Source of the DNA: Cryptomeria japonica
Lineage: Eukaryota > Streptophyta > Pinopsida > Cupressales > Cupressaceae
Assembly: GCF_030272615.1 (NCBI RefSeq)
Contig: NC_081408.1
Span: 62,864,614 to 62,928,613, forward strand
Length of the DNA: 64,000 bases
Direction: 5' to 3'
The notes beneath the pieces were generated by a model that was given only the letters and a program-made list of their open reading frames with translations, searched no databases and was not told the origin of the DNA. The first letter of the stretch is position 1, and each line of letters opens with the position of its first letter. Below are positions 33,841 to 46,290 of the stretch, piece by piece. Both the position numbers and the translations under genes were made by a program.

Positions 33841-34100
33841 GAGGATTGGCAAATAAAGTTTCTCTTTTGGTTTTTTGATAAGTTAGGAGTGAGGATATTA
33901 TCTTTCAGGTATGTGTAAGTTTGTCCATATCAGAAGGAATCATGCTCGACAAGGTGACATATAGTTTGGGAATCGGGACAATTATGTGTAGGGTAAAACA
34001 ACTCTTTGACCAGGAATTCTTAACGCTCTTTATTTTCCTGTTTCTGAAGGAGACAAGAAAGTGTTTCCATGGCATATGCTACTTTGTTGTCATTCCTTGG

Positions 34101-34440
34101 AATTTGTTGAAAATTTTTCATGCTATGTTTGATAATCGTCATTGATTTTATTGATGTCAAGCTGAGAGTCTCCAAAGACTTGAAGTTGTGTAATGTTCCA
34201 TTCTATAGCCATTTTGATACCTGTAACCAAAGCTTCATATTATGTTGTATTGTTGGTGCATGGAAAATTTAATTTGTATTCTTTTGTAATTATATGACCT
34301 TGAGGTGTGATGAGTAGAATACATGCTCCTGATCCATGTTGTGTATATGAACCATCAAAGTATAATTTCCAAGTTTTTGTGGTGACCGTCAGGATATCAA
34401 CATCAAGAAACTCAATGTGTAAAGGATGATCATCTTGAAG
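34101..34440 (-). pseudogene. C second RNase H (archaeal-type)
   Basis: Reads TWKLYFDGSYTQHGSGACIL, PQGHIITKEYKLNFPCTNNT, then YEALVTGIKMAIEW and LQVFGDSQLDI. FDGS, the ExxA-type YEAL and GDS are the catalytic positions of the RVT_3/archaeal RNase H fold. Its place between the normal RNase H and integrase supports the Tat lineage. Confidence 0.88.
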
Positions 34441-34850
34441 TGGTGCCTCTGCTAGTTAGTCTACAGTGACTTGCCCCTTGATTACTTTTGTGTCAATATA
34501 CTCAATATCAAACTCACTTACAATCATGATCCATTTTCCTAGTCATCCTATTAATGTTTCCTTGTTGAGAAAATACTTCAATGGATCAATTTTAACAATC
34601 AACTTGATGGAGTGAGATAGTAAATAGTGTCTTAACTTTTTAAAAGAAAAAACTACCGCCAAGCATTCTTTTTCTGTTGGTGAATAGTTGATCTTGTATC
34701 CTACTAATGTTTTGTTGATGTAGTAGATGGCTCGTTCTTTTCCTTCATTGTTCTATTGTGCAAGAAGGACTCCTAATGATACTTCAATGGTTGATACATA
34801 GAGTAACAATGGTTTTTTGGAATTAGTGACATTAGGATAGGTGGTTGCAT
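34441..34850 (-). pseudogene. C first RNase H
   Basis: Reads KKPLLLYVSTIEVSLGVLLA, AIYYINKTLVGYKINYSPTE, KECLAVVFSFKKLRHYLL. The first catalytic Asp (LYLS/D-type position) is not obvious, as is common in Tat elements whose first RNase H is degenerate. Ends with GKWIMIVSEFDIEYID. Confidence 0.8.
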
Positions 34851-35760
34851 GAGATAGGCCTTGATCTTATTGAATGCATCCTCACATTGATGGTCCCACC
34901 TAAAATGAACATTTTTGTGTAACAGATGAGTAAATGGTTGGCATTTATCAACTAGTTGAGAAAAAAATCTTTTGATTGACTATAGTCTTCCTTGAAGTGA
35001 TCTTAGTTGACTTATATTTCGGGGAGATGCCATTTCCATGATTTCTTTGACCTTAGCTAGATCTACTTAAATACCTCTAGCTAAAACAATGTATCCCAAT
35101 AGCTTCCCTAAAGTAACACCAAAGGCACATTTCTTGGGATTGAACCATAGCTTATACTGTTCTAACCTGCCAAAGATCTTTTCTAGTATTCCTATATGGT
35201 CTTCTCTATTGTATGCATCATGTCATGTAATATCATCATCATAGCTCTCTGATATGTAGCACCTACATTTTTTATCCAAAAGGCATGACATTCAAGTAGA
35301 AAGTACCCCATGGACATGTGAAAGATGTCTTTTCTTGATCTTCAGGTGCTATTTTAATCTAATTGTATCTGGAGAAACCATCCAATAGAGAAAACATGGA
35401 GTGTCCAGCAGTTAAATCCACAATGATGTCAATGTTAGGCAAAGGAAAGTCATCCTTTCGACATGCATTATTAAGATCTCTAGAGTCTATGCATATTATG
35501 ATACTTTTATTTGGTTTAGAAACATGAACGATGTTGGACACCCATTGAGGATATGCTACGGGTCTGATGAATCTGACATCCAGTAGTTTCTTTAGTTCTT
35601 CTTTGACTAGAAGAGCAATATGAGGATGCATCTTCCTTAATTTATGCTTAACTAGTTTGGCTCCTGGACTGACATTTAAGTGATGCATAATAAGTTTTGG
35701 ATCCAACCCTGGCATGTCTACATGTGACCAGGCAAAATTGATTTGTCATTGTTGGAAGAA
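34851..35760 (-). pseudogene. C reverse transcriptase, catalytic box deleted
   Basis: Open 118-aa piece (35715-35359) begins MPGLDPKLIMHHLNVSPGAK, the usual Tat RT entry, then KEELKKLLDVRFIRPV, WVSNIVHVSKPN, IDSRDLNNACRKDDFPLPNI and SMFSLLDGFSRYN. It continues TSFTCPWGTFYLNVMPFG and ATYQRAMMMILHDMMHTI. Then HTI runs straight into REDHIGILEKIF, so the expected DYVDD block near 35205 is missing. Later words are WFNPKKCAFGVTLGKLLGY. Confidence 0.88.
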
Positions 35761-36680
35761 TTCCATATATTGTTGCATTTATTGCCTTGACAAAGAAGTT
35801 ATTGGATGGAGAATCTTTGGTTGCTCTATTGTCCCAATGTTAATTGTCTTTGTTGGTTTGATCAAAATGGATGACCTTTCTTGGTAGTGCATAGGTAAAG
35901 TGTCAAATCTCCCATCTTCCAGTGCCTTGAGGAGGTTTTCACCATTAGATGTGTCCTTTCTTTTTACTTTTTCCTGATCTAATGTTTCCAAGAAATGGTT
36001 TTCAGCATTAGACTTGATATTGTTTTCTTTATTTTCACTTTTGTGACTAGGATATTTGACACCCACTTGACTGGAATATGCGTTGTTGTGGGTTTGATTG
36101 CATTAAGATATATAGATATGGCATAGTCATTAGGAAAGGTATCAATGGTAGTATGTCTTTCATTTTCCCAATCAATAAGTTCAGGGTGGATTAGAGGTAG
36201 GGGTCATCCGGTTGAGATATTTTGACGGTATCAAGGGTCATGATAGATGTGTCAATTTTTTTGATATGTATGCCAATGTCAAGAATGGTACTCTCATTAG
36301 AATGACCTCACACAATGAGCTCCTGATCATCCTTGATTAAGTCAAAGTCAGTCGAATGTGATTCTAATTCAAGTGGGCTAGTTCCTAACATTTGCCTTGC
36401 AAACATGTGAACTACATCGACTGCTACATTTTCTTCAAAGGAATTTTCTTTAACTGATTCTTCAGAGTGATAGGAATCCCATTCCCATTCATTAAAATTT
36501 GTCTCACTTGTTGCTTACAATCTATAGATTTGTTCATATAATGTTTGATTTGTTTCTTCTAGTTTTCTTGCTATATCTTTTCTTCTTTCATATTCAACTT
36601 CTTCTAGACTGAGATTGAGTTATGTCAACCTTGCTATGAGTTCTCCTTGAGTAGCACTAGGTTCATTCTATTACTATTTA
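35761..36680 (-). pseudogene. C protease-RT linker
   Basis: Degenerate coding text typical of this group: GELIARLTXLNLSLEEVEYE, RRKDIARKLEETNQTLYEQI, then EWEWDSYHSEESVKENSFEE and DDQELIV. No enzyme motif. Charged, likely helical. Interrupted upstream by fragment D; some sequence between protease and this linker appears lost. Confidence 0.7.
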
Positions 36681-36699
36681 CTAAGTTGTCATTAGTTTT

Positions 36700-37857
36700 A
36701 TGTCCAAAGTCATCCTATATACTTTAGTTGGTTGTCACTATTGAAATATTCAGTCGGTATGTACTAAGGCTGTTGGTTACAGAAGAAAGGCTAGTCACTG
36801 AGATGAGTTATACCAAGCTACCCACCAAGTAAAGTTTCTATTCCTACCGAGTAGCAAAGAAGGTATACTAAGTTAATCTGAACCGAGCGGAAATGTGTTA
36901 CCAGATTCAATGAACCTGGACACATATGTGGAAATGTGTTACAAGATTCAAGAATAGGTAACCGTTATTACATAGGGAATTGCACTTAAAGTTTTTGTAT
37001 AATTTTGAGGAATTTTATCCAATGAAATAATTTCTATGTTTATTCATTCGATAAAACATGTTTGTATGATCAATGTATGAATAAGATCACTGTCTCAAAG
37101 ATCTATATATACAGAGTGATTTGAGTATCTAACAGAGAGAGGGAAGATTGGTGAATTGATGATTTGAAAATGAAAATCATGAGAGAAGATAAGTGACAGA
37201 GATATTCAGAGGTCACCGAGAAAGTTTTTTTCAGAAAATAGTTTAAGGGATAGAGTATACAGAAGAGGTCACCTAGTTGATTTATCAATTACCGAGGGAT
37301 GCTATGAGCAAGGTAATTTCATATTGAGCCCATAGATTCTGCTATAACATTTCAAGATGTAAAGTTGCAGATATTTGTAAAGATTTTGATTGAATTATTT
37401 TGAGTTGTAATAGAAACCTTTAACAAGGTAAAAGACTCTAAAAAAGTCTATAAATTGTAAAGCCTTTAACCAGGTACAACATTTTGTAAAAGTGTTTGTA
37501 AAATCCTTTAGCAAGATAGATCTAAAGATCTTGATACTCCTAACAGGGCAAGCTATCAGAAATAGCTAACATGTAGCTCTAATCAAGCAACCTTTATTAT
37601 AGCAGTAGTGAAGTTGTGGATGCCATCCCCACTGCAGTTTTTCTCTATAACAAAGAGTTTCCGCATAACCAAAATATGTGAGTTATGGAGTGAAATGTGT
37701 ATGAATGATTTCTATGATTATGTTTTAGCATTATATATTATGAGATCAGCTATACGCAGTTTATGTTTATCACTAAGATTGTTTTAGAAGAAAAGTTTTG
37801 AAGTACTGATTCACCCCTCCCCTCTCAGTACATTAGCTTTCCTAGTTGGACCTAACA
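36700..37857 (+). repeat. D 5' LTR
   Basis: Ends TTGGACCTAACA at 37857. TATA-type ATCTATATATACAG at 37101-37114. A ladder of TTTAACCAGGTA / CTCCTAACAGGGC phrases at 37420-37560, and CACCCCTCCCCTCTCAGTAC before the end. Start not fixed. Confidence 0.7.
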
Positions 37858-37859
37858 AC

Positions 37860-37871
37860 TGGTATTAGAGC
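37860..37871 (+). promoter_or_regulatory. D primer-binding site
   Basis: TGGTATTAGAGC, two bases after the LTR; one change from the initiator-Met consensus, and identical to the site in E. Confidence 0.88.
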
Positions 37872-37919
37872 TACTCTCTTGGAAAAGGGTTTTACTGCCA
37901 AAAGAGAAAGATCCTATCA

Positions 37920-38811
37920 ATGGAAGGCTATAAACAATCATGTAGAATTGTGAATCTCCAAGAAGAATTGGATCATGCTAATCAAGTGATTGCAAACATG
38001 TAGATACAAATGCAAAAATCACTGAAAGTCAGAAGAAGATTGTCCGATGATTTACAGGACTCACAAGAGTTGGTGGAACAAATTGAGACATCATCTAAGA
38101 ACAACATATTAGAAGAGTCTGAAGAAACGATTGTAGAATTGAAAGAAAATAACAAAGCACTGAATGATCAGCTAAAAGCAATGAAAAGGGAACATGAGTA
38201 TTTTAGCACATAGATGACTAAAAATCTTGATGCATTGAGAATAGCTAAGGATAACATAAGAGATTTAGAAAAAGAAAAACAATAGCTAGAAGCATTGGTG
38301 TCTGAAAAGAATGGTGAAATCACAAGGATGACTAGAATCCAACATAATCTGTCTGATCAATTGGGTTATACACATCATGAAGCAAATCTAAAAGAAAATG
38401 AGAATCAAGCATTGAAACTTGAATTATCAAGATTGATCGATGAACTTGAAGTAGAGAAGAAGTCAAAAGAAACACTAAAGAAAAGTTATGAAGCATCAAG
38501 AATGTTGGTTGAGCAACTAAACATAAGATCACCCAACAAATCTGTCGGACTCGGTTACAAAAGAAACAACTCTACCGACAAAGGAATCAACACTACCGAG
38601 AAAGGAGAATCATCAAAGAAGGCTGGAAATAAAGATAAGTTGAAAGATAAGAAGCCTATTTGTAATTATTGTGGAAAACAAGGACATACTATCAACATGT
38701 GCCGAATAAGAAAAGGTAAGCAACCGAATGTCACTAGGTCTGATGGTTATTGTTACAATTGCAATAAGTATGGTCACACATCTAATCAATGTAGGCCAAA
38801 GTCTGTTAGAA
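37920..38811 (+). pseudogene. D gag: coiled coil plus two zinc knuckles
   Basis: ATG at 37920 (MEGYKQSCRIVNLQEELDHA). Nearly the whole length to residue 220 is heptad-rich and charged (for example SEETIVELKENNKALNDQLK, KLELSRLIDELEVEKKSKET), a long coiled coil. Two intact knuckles follow: CNYCGKQGHTINMC and CYNCNKYGHTSNQC. In-frame stops occur (TAG near 38001, 38212, 38284). No UBN2-type capsid words are seen. The open frame to 38963 runs on into antisense C sequence, so the last 50 codons are not D. Confidence 0.78.
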
Positions 38812-39510
38812 ATTATCTAAAGGAAAAATTCAAGGGGTTTTGCGATAAGTGGATGGAACTGCTTTCATTGCGTGGATCCATGGACGACCAAGAATCATAT
38901 TATAAGGGAGATCAAGGTCTAGGACCTACAGGAAAGTGTTTTCTGTCACTGGACCAACTCTGATAGCTAATGTAATTATCCCTTTGGATGGGCACTCAAC
39001 ATCATCATATGCTTTGATTGTTATTCTTCTGGAAGCATCAATGTCATTTTTTGTATAACCAAGGCCAATGACCACTCTCAAGGTACAAATATTAAGACTT
39101 GCTCCGCCATCTATTAAGACTCATCAGATTTTGCAATTATGGACAAAGACTTCAAGGTGTAAAGGATCATTATGAGGGAGCTTATCAGGTGAGATATCAT
39201 TATCAGAAAATGTGACATTTTGGGAAACAGTTAGATGTCCAATTCGAGCTTGAAACTGGTCAACATCAATGTCTATCGGGACAGTGGACTCAATTAAAGC
39301 TTTATCTAGGACTGCACGATGCATAGGGGATATTTTCAACAACTCAAGGATTGATATTTGTGCAGGTGTCTTTCCTAGATGATCCAAGAGATTATACTAA
39401 CTTGTAGGAGTTGGTTTGGGAGGAGCTCCTTTTAGGACTATTTTAGATCGACGAGTGGTGACCGCGCAAGAAGGATCTTGTTCCTTTATTCTTATGGTAG
39501 AAACATACTC
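38812..39510 (-). pseudogene. C protease region
   Basis: Reads VLIDGGASLNICTLRVVIGL (DGGA active site), ASRRITIKAYDDVECPSKGI, AIRVGPVTENTFL, stop, VLDLDLPYNMILGRPWIHAM. DGGA plus ILGRPW is the retropepsin pattern of Tat elements. Upstream 39387-39124 is an open linker (MDHLGKTPAQISILELLKIS). Confidence 0.86.
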
Positions 39511-42420
39511 ATTTGATGCTTAGAAACAATTGATGACATTGTTATAACCAGTACTTGCATAATTTGTTGTTTGGGTAGAGTTTGAAGAAGATGCTTTACC
39601 CTTGTCATGATCAAGCAAAGGAGTTTTGAAAATGGTATGATTAGTGTTAGAGGTCGCGTTGGGCGGATCTACCTCAATTACTCCTTTCTCTAACAAGTCT
39701 TGGATCATATGTTTCAATTGAAAACATGATGCGGTTTTATGTCCTTTTGACCGATGGTACTCACAGTATGCATTATCATTCCACCAATGTGGTTTTACCA
39801 TTGATTCTACCTTGATATCTGGTAGCTTAATGAATTTTGCTTGTATTAATTGTTTCATTACTAACTCAATAGGCTCTCCCAATGGTGTAAATTGTCAAGG
39901 AGGCCCATCCCTTGATCGAAAAGGTTTGCACTGCTGACTTTGTTGCTGGCCTTGTTGTTGATTATATTGTTGAGTATGTTGTTGGTATTGCGGCTATTGA
40001 GTAACATTGCTTACTGGTGTTTGATTTTGTTCCATGGTTGACATGTTAGGAACACTCAATTTCTTGATTGTGAACGGGGGTTGATTTGCATTCACCGCTC
40101 TTGCATCAACAACTCCAACATTAGTGACATTCTTGTTCTTATACCAAAATCTATTTCTGTCTCCTGAATTGGTCATATTGTCACTGTCTTTGTTAAGCTT
40201 AATGATTCCCTTGGCTACAAGAGCAGTTTCAATGTTCATCCCTTTCTTAATGAGTTTCTCTATAGTACTGGGACTTTTCAATTTTAGTTCGTACATCATT
40301 TCTAGGACCAAATTTTGGATAAATAGATTCACTTGTTGTTCTTTAGGTATATCTAGGGAAGAACGACTATACAAGCTTTGCCATCGTTGCAAGAAAGTCA
40401 CTAATGGCTCACCTTGCTTTTGCTTGGTGTTGCATAAATCTGACATGGTCACATCACTGTCGATGTTGAATGCGAAGTGAGATATAAACTTTTGAGCCAA
40501 TTCAGACCAAGTCTTTATATTTCCTGGCAGATGCGAATACCAATCCATGGCTTGTCCAATGAGACTTCATGCAAATAAGCACATTAAATATGTTTCCTCA
40601 TAACTCACCTCAGTACATGCCACGAAAAATGCTCGAATGTGATCTTTTGGATTGCCATTCCCTTTATATTTCTCAAAATTAGGTGCCTCAAAATGTTTAG
40701 GGAATGGAGGCATGTATAAGCTCTTATCAAATGGAGTAGGACATAAATCCTGATCTGTATACAACTTCTTTGTTCCTTTAGTTTCTAATGCGTCAACTTG
40801 TCATTACAACTTCTCAAGCTGTTGCACAATTGTATCAGATTTTGGAGGTCCATCATTAATCCCGGTGGGTACTCTTTGTCGATACATCATGTTTTCGATC
40901 AGTTGTTGATGCTCTGAAATGGCCGTTTTTGGTGTCTCCGGCATATAATGTTCTTGGTACATCTCTTGTTGTTGTGGTTGTGCCATGCCTTGATATTGAC
41001 CTTGTTGTTGTGCTTCTTGTATCCTAGGTTGATATTGCAATTCAGGGTGTTGTTGATATTCCACAGGCGCCAATTGCGGTTGTGAAGTATGATAGCTTGT
41101 TTGTCTTGGCACATATTGAGGCACATGTTGTTGTTGATGCTGATGAATCAGAATTTGTTGACTTTATGCCAATTGTTGTCGCGGTGTATATCCCATCATT
41201 TGCAAAAAACTTTATTTAGGTGGTTTTTGTTGTTTCTCCTTAAGATGGGGTATGGCACTTGCATTAACTTGCTGTGTTGTTTGTCCAATCCACTGTGATG
41301 GTTGGAAGTTTGCATTAACTTGTAATGAGGTGGAAGGCACTACAATTTGTTGTCGAATGCAATTTTGTTGTTGTTGTACATTGCTTGTTTGCACATTCGA
41401 TTGTACCTTTTGTGTATTACTCAATTGTTGCAACAATTGTTGTTGGTGCAAACCACTATCCATAGTTCTTTATGTCACCATTATCGAAGGATCTGTCACA
41501 ATAGTGTTTGGCAAATATATTGAGCTTAATGGGACATAAGAACTTTGTTGCATCGTGGAATTGTTTTGGACATTGGTGATATCAGGCATTCCAGTCGTGA
41601 AGCTTTCCTGCATCTTAGATTTTGATCCAATTTTATGCATGTAAGGAACCATTTCTTGTTGAGGGATAGTTGTCAATATTTGCATAGTCTTCATTTGATC
41701 TTGCGTTACAGGTGTTGTATTGAATAATGGATTATTTATTGTCTCAAATGGTGACTTTTGCAGAATAGTCACTGTCAATGCCTTTGAAGCACATTTACTC
41801 ATCAAGGTGGGTTGAGTTTCTTGTTGCACATTTTCTTCATTTGGATGTGGAGAGAAACTTAACAGCTCACCGCCTTGTTGTTTTTGCACATTGATTTGCT
41901 CACTTGAGGAGGTCACATTACTCATCATGTTAAGATATTTTTGTGGGAACATCTTAAAGACCTTGTTCAAGAATTTATCCATCTTTTTTGTCAACTTTGG
42001 ATCTTGAAGGAACATATCAACATCATCAGAAGCATCAGAATCTAATGAAGAATCTGGTTGGACATTTGGATTCATTTCTTGTTGAATGCCTTGATCTAAA
42101 CCAAATCCTTGTGAAAGAGTTTGTTCCTCATGTAATGTTTGAATTTCATGTTGCGGGTTTGGTTGATTCCAATCGAAAGGTGCATTTCCTCTTGGAGTTG
42201 GTGGAACACTCCCATGTCCTAGTTTCATGGGTACAAACACTGGTTCATATAATGGAGGTGGTCCAAGTTGAACCATTCCATATGGTGGTAGTGATGTGTT
42301 TGATGAACCTTCAATTTGCACTGTTTGACTAGTTTGAAATTGTGAATTTGATATGTTGTCAATGGGTTGATACATTGGTTCACCCATCTTTTTAGATTTT
42401 GATCTTGTTTCAATAGGCAT
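39511..42420 (-). pseudogene. C Gag with long Gln-rich N-terminal extension
   Basis: ATG at 42420 (MPIETRSKSKKMGEPMYQPI); first open part 316 aa, acidic and Q/N/S/P-rich. A second part (41463-40804) is dominated by Gln, with HQQQLLQQLSNTQK, QQGQYQGMAQPQQQEMYQEH. The normal Gag core follows: PPFPKHFEAPNFEKYKGNGN, DPKDHIRAFF-type text, MDWYSHLPGNIKTWSELAQK, QKQGEPLVTFLQRWQSLYSR. The last part has YCEYHRSKGHKTASCFQLKH, the Tat-type CX2H..H..C knuckle. Few frameshifts, several stops. The extension before the capsid part is longer than a usual Ty3 Gag. Confidence 0.88.
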
Positions 42421-44465
42421 GCCACTTATGCAAATGCAATATTTTTGAAAATTTTCAAGGACAATATATGATATGCCACTAAATGCAAACTAAATAAAAT
42501 GAGAATGCAATCTATGGCAAGAATGCAACCTATGTTTTTGGTTATTTTTCAAGATTTTGACAAACTTTTTGGAATGCAAATCTAAAAGAGACCCTAAGGA
42601 AATTGAAATGATGTCTAGACCTCAAGGACAAAAGGACCAAGTGACAAAAGTACAAAATGACAATGTCTCCCCTATATGCTTGGATACTAAGCTAGGTTTG
42701 ACCAAATGACAATAATGACAAAAGGAGAAAAGGTTTGATAAGGTCTAGAGTTCCTAACAATGACTTAGGGTTTATCAAAGATCTGGATTACTCAAGTATG
42801 ACAAAACCTAGTTTTGACACTATATGCAAAGGAACAGTTACTATGCAAATGACCCTAATATGATATGATAATGACCTAAGCTTGATGAAGAGACCTAGGG
42901 TATGCAAATGCAAATGGATGACAATGGTATTACTCTAGTGCAAGAGGACACATGTAAAATGGATGACCCTTATTGATATGCAAAGGAGTATGACCTAGGT
43001 GGAACCTAACCTTGGTACGTGACAATGACTTTGCAAAATGCAAACCTAGGATGAACCTAAATCTAAGTGACATGAATGTTGAGACAAGATTTTGAAAAAT
43101 ATTTGACAACCATGTTTGAAGATGTTTTGAACTTTGTTGGATGACATGTTCTTGTGTTTAACCTTGTTTTGAATCAATTTGTCTTGAGATGCAATTCAAC
43201 TTTTGACAAACAAAGAAGACAAGATATTTCAACTTAGACTCAAGACAATCATGCTCATTAACACATTTCTTATGGTAGGCAAGGACATTCGGTACTTGAG
43301 AGGTAGACTCATTATGAGATTCAAGGAGAATACATAGATGCTTGACCCCACGGGCTCCCCTCCACGGCACTCACTTCATAGGGCAGCCAAGCATCAATCC
43401 CCATGGAAATCTCCCCATGGCGAACTTAGTATCTCTTCCAAGTATCCGAACTTGTCCTTCTCAAGAAACTAGAAGGATTTTTGGCCTCTAAATACAAGGT
43501 GTTTAGTAAGGATTTCTATTAAGCATTACTCCTTGATGTCACACAAGCATGATTGAGACATTAATCCCATCAAGATACCAAACAAATTTAGTCATGCAAG
43601 CATGATTTAGACCATGAGGCCCTACTTAGATGTTGATATGAGAAAGAGTTCAAGGGTCATCACTTCCCAAGTAATTGCAATTCCCATGTAACCCTTCCTT
43701 CAAAGCTTTCGCCTATCAGGTATTTGTTTATAGTGAGTTATAATGCCAAGGTATTCTAGCCATACTCACTTTGGGTTGTTCCCTTCTCACAATTATCACT
43801 TGCTTCCAAAAGCAAATGGTCGGGAAGGCAGACCCTCTAAAGGTGACACACAATCAAAAACATGAGCATGGTATTGAAGATCTGGATTTCTGATCACCCT
43901 AAGAAGGATGAGAGCATACTCCCCTACTCCAATGTCAAACTCAACAATCAAAGCAAACATATATTCATTCCATCCTATTTAGAAATTATACTAGGTGCCT
44001 AAATATTAATTTCAAACACAAAGTTTAGTTGTAGTCCAAGGCAACCTGCAAAACCCAAGTTAGAAGTTTGATATGTTTAGTCTTTGACTATCGAACCCAC
44101 ATAAAAATGTGTTAGTAGTTTCATTTGTTGTCTTTGCCATGCATATGCCAAGGTTCTGCATAGAGAATCAGTACCAAAAAACCAAAAAGTAGAAACAACA
44201 TGCAAAATAGAACAATTTGCAAGTAAAAACACACTGCCTTTTACCTCTATTTTTGTCCTTACACAGGTGCAGAAGTCTTGACATAGGTGCAGAATGCTTG
44301 ACATAGGCACAGATTGTCCTTGACACAGGCGTATAATGCATAACATAGGTGCAGAATGCTTTTCACAGGCGCAGAAGTTCCCAGAAAGCCCTGCATTACC
44401 CTGTTTCTTGGGTTTTTAATCTGCAAATCAACTCAAAAGCACTCAAAAGCATGATTAAGTGGTTA
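42421..44465 (-). other. C leader
   Basis: About 2 kb between primer site and gag ATG with no recognised domain. Contains ATGCAAATG-rich text (42420-43050) and a short tandem array at 44261-44380. Confidence 0.65.
44261..44380. repeat. Short tandem array near the C primer site
   Basis: Six imperfect units of about 20 bp built on TTGACATAGGTGCAGAATGC (CACAGG/CATAGG + (T/C)GCAGA). It lies about 90 bp downstream of the primer site in element order. Confidence 0.8.
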
Positions 44466-44484
44466 GTTCATGTCGGGTTCACCA
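44466..44484 (-). promoter_or_regulatory. C primer-binding-site candidate
   Basis: TGGTGAACCCGACATGAAC on the element strand, five bases after the LTR end. It starts with TGG as a tRNA 3' CCA complement should; which tRNA is not decided (an Arg-type primer is known for Ogre-like elements). Confidence 0.6.
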
Positions 44485-45361
44485 ATTAATGTAGCTAGGA
44501 AATATGGAATTCATCAAAGCAAGTCAATATTAATAATCTAGCTCAATCACGAAAGCTCAAATGCAATGATTAATCCTAATTACATCCAATAGAGATATGA
44601 AAACAAGATATTCAAGATTGAAAACTTAAGCAAACCAAATGCAGACTTGAATGTTTCCTTCATGTGGCTCCATTGTCCTTCTTTCTCCTTCAAATAGCTT
44701 TGTTGTGGATCTCACCTACTAGTGCATGATCATGATAAGAAAGCAAGTAGACAAGATGATTGCTCAAGAATACTCGAAGCATGATTGATTCGGGAAAGTG
44801 ATTAGTTTGATAATGTGATTAGTTGGGATTGAATAAAATAATCCAATTTATAGACAAATTGGAGAAAAGATCAAATTAGCATGAAGAGATTCAAATGGAA
44901 ATTGCAAATCAAGAATGTCAATTATGACAAATTATGACAAATTTGCACTTTCTATGCAAAATTGATTGATTGATAATTCATGACAATTTATGACAAATTT
45001 CTATGTCAAAATTGATTGATTGTCAATTATGACAAATTATGACAAATTGAAATGCCATTCCCATGAAATTAGGAGAAATAGGAGAAATTAGAAAATTAGA
45101 TGAATCTAGAAATTAGGAAATTAGAAAATGAGGAAATTAGGAATTAAGTGAATTAATTAACAATTTTTCATCTATTAATTAATTCACAAAGAGGGAGGAA
45201 TTAGTTAGCCAATTAGGTCCTGATTGAAGGATCGATTTGATCATGATTTTGACCTGATAAAAGACCAATGCTGACAAATGATTTGATTGATAAATGCGCC
45301 AATTGATGAGGAACAATGACTAATTGATCCAAATTGACATGATTGAGAAAGACGACGATCA

Positions 45362-45500
45362 ATGAAAAATCGATCGCAAAATGACAAGATTGACAAGAGG
45401 ACAAGAATCGATGACAAATCGATCGCATGATGACAAGATTGATAAGAGGACAAGAATCAATGACAAATCAATCGCATGATGACAAGATTGATAAGAGGAG
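45362..45500. repeat. LTR minisatellite, block 1 (three units)
   Basis: Units of about 46 bp around GACAAGATTGA(C/T)AAGAGGAC, AAGAATCGATGACAAATCG and ATCGCATGATGACAAG. Short open frames on the minus strand here are repeat artefacts. Confidence 0.85.
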
Positions 45501-46140
45501 AAAACCCTAATTAGGATTGACGATGTCCAAAATGATGACAAATGAATACGCACATAGATGTGACAGGATAAGATTGACCAAAATCATGACTAAAGATTGT
45601 TGTCGACAAGACCAAATTCGAAAGTGAGATAAATGAAGAACACAGAAGAAGGACTCGATGCTCGCAAATGATAAAGACCAAGTGCGTGACATAGGAGAAA
45701 TGTTAATGTGATGCAAAAAGCCTAAAATAAGGCATGATCTCACCTACTAGTGCATGATCATGATAAGAAAATCATCCAATTTATAGACAAATTGGAGAAA
45801 AGATCAAATTAGCATGAAGAGATTCAAATGGAAATTGCAAATCAAGAATGTCAATTATGACAACTTATAAAAAATTTGCACTTTCTATGCAAAATTGATT
45901 GATTGATAATTCATGACAAGATTATGACAAATTTCTATGTCAAAATTGATTGATTGTCAATTATGAAACCCTAAAAGATGAATTAGAAATGCAAAGATGA
46001 CAATTAGGTCCTGATTGAAGGATTGATTTGATCATGATTTTGACATGATAAAAGACCAATGCTGATGAATGATTTGATTAATAAATGCGCCAATTGACAA
46101 GGAACAATGACTAATTGATCCAAATTGACATGATTGAGAA

Positions 46141-46290
46141 AGACGACGATCGATGACAAATCGATCACAAAATGACAAGATTGACAAGAGGACAAGAATC
46201 GATGACAAATTGATCGCATGATGAAAAGATTGATAAGAGGACAAGAATCGATGACAAATCGATCGCATGATGACAAGATTGATAGGAGGA
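46141..46290. repeat. LTR minisatellite, block 2 (three units)
   Basis: Second copy of the same array, in the duplicated half of the C LTR. Confidence 0.85.

Larger units (their letters stand above)
36681..38811 (+). mobile_element. Copia fragment D (5' LTR and gag only)
   Basis: Plus-strand element piece lying across the pol of C. It has an LTR end, primer site and a gag ORF, then stops abruptly after the second zinc knuckle, where antisense protease text of C begins. No second LTR, so no target duplication can be checked. Left boundary is between 36672 and 36730. Confidence 0.8.

Noticed and set aside
38812-38963. C-terminal end of the plus-strand frame at 38295-38963
   Set aside because: Minus-strand text here is the protease of C (ILGRPWIHAM), so the plus frame past 38811 is antisense.
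41252-41539. Plus-strand Cys-rich 95-codon frame
   Set aside because: It is the antisense of the Q-rich part of C Gag; CAA codons read as TTG/TGT give the cysteines.
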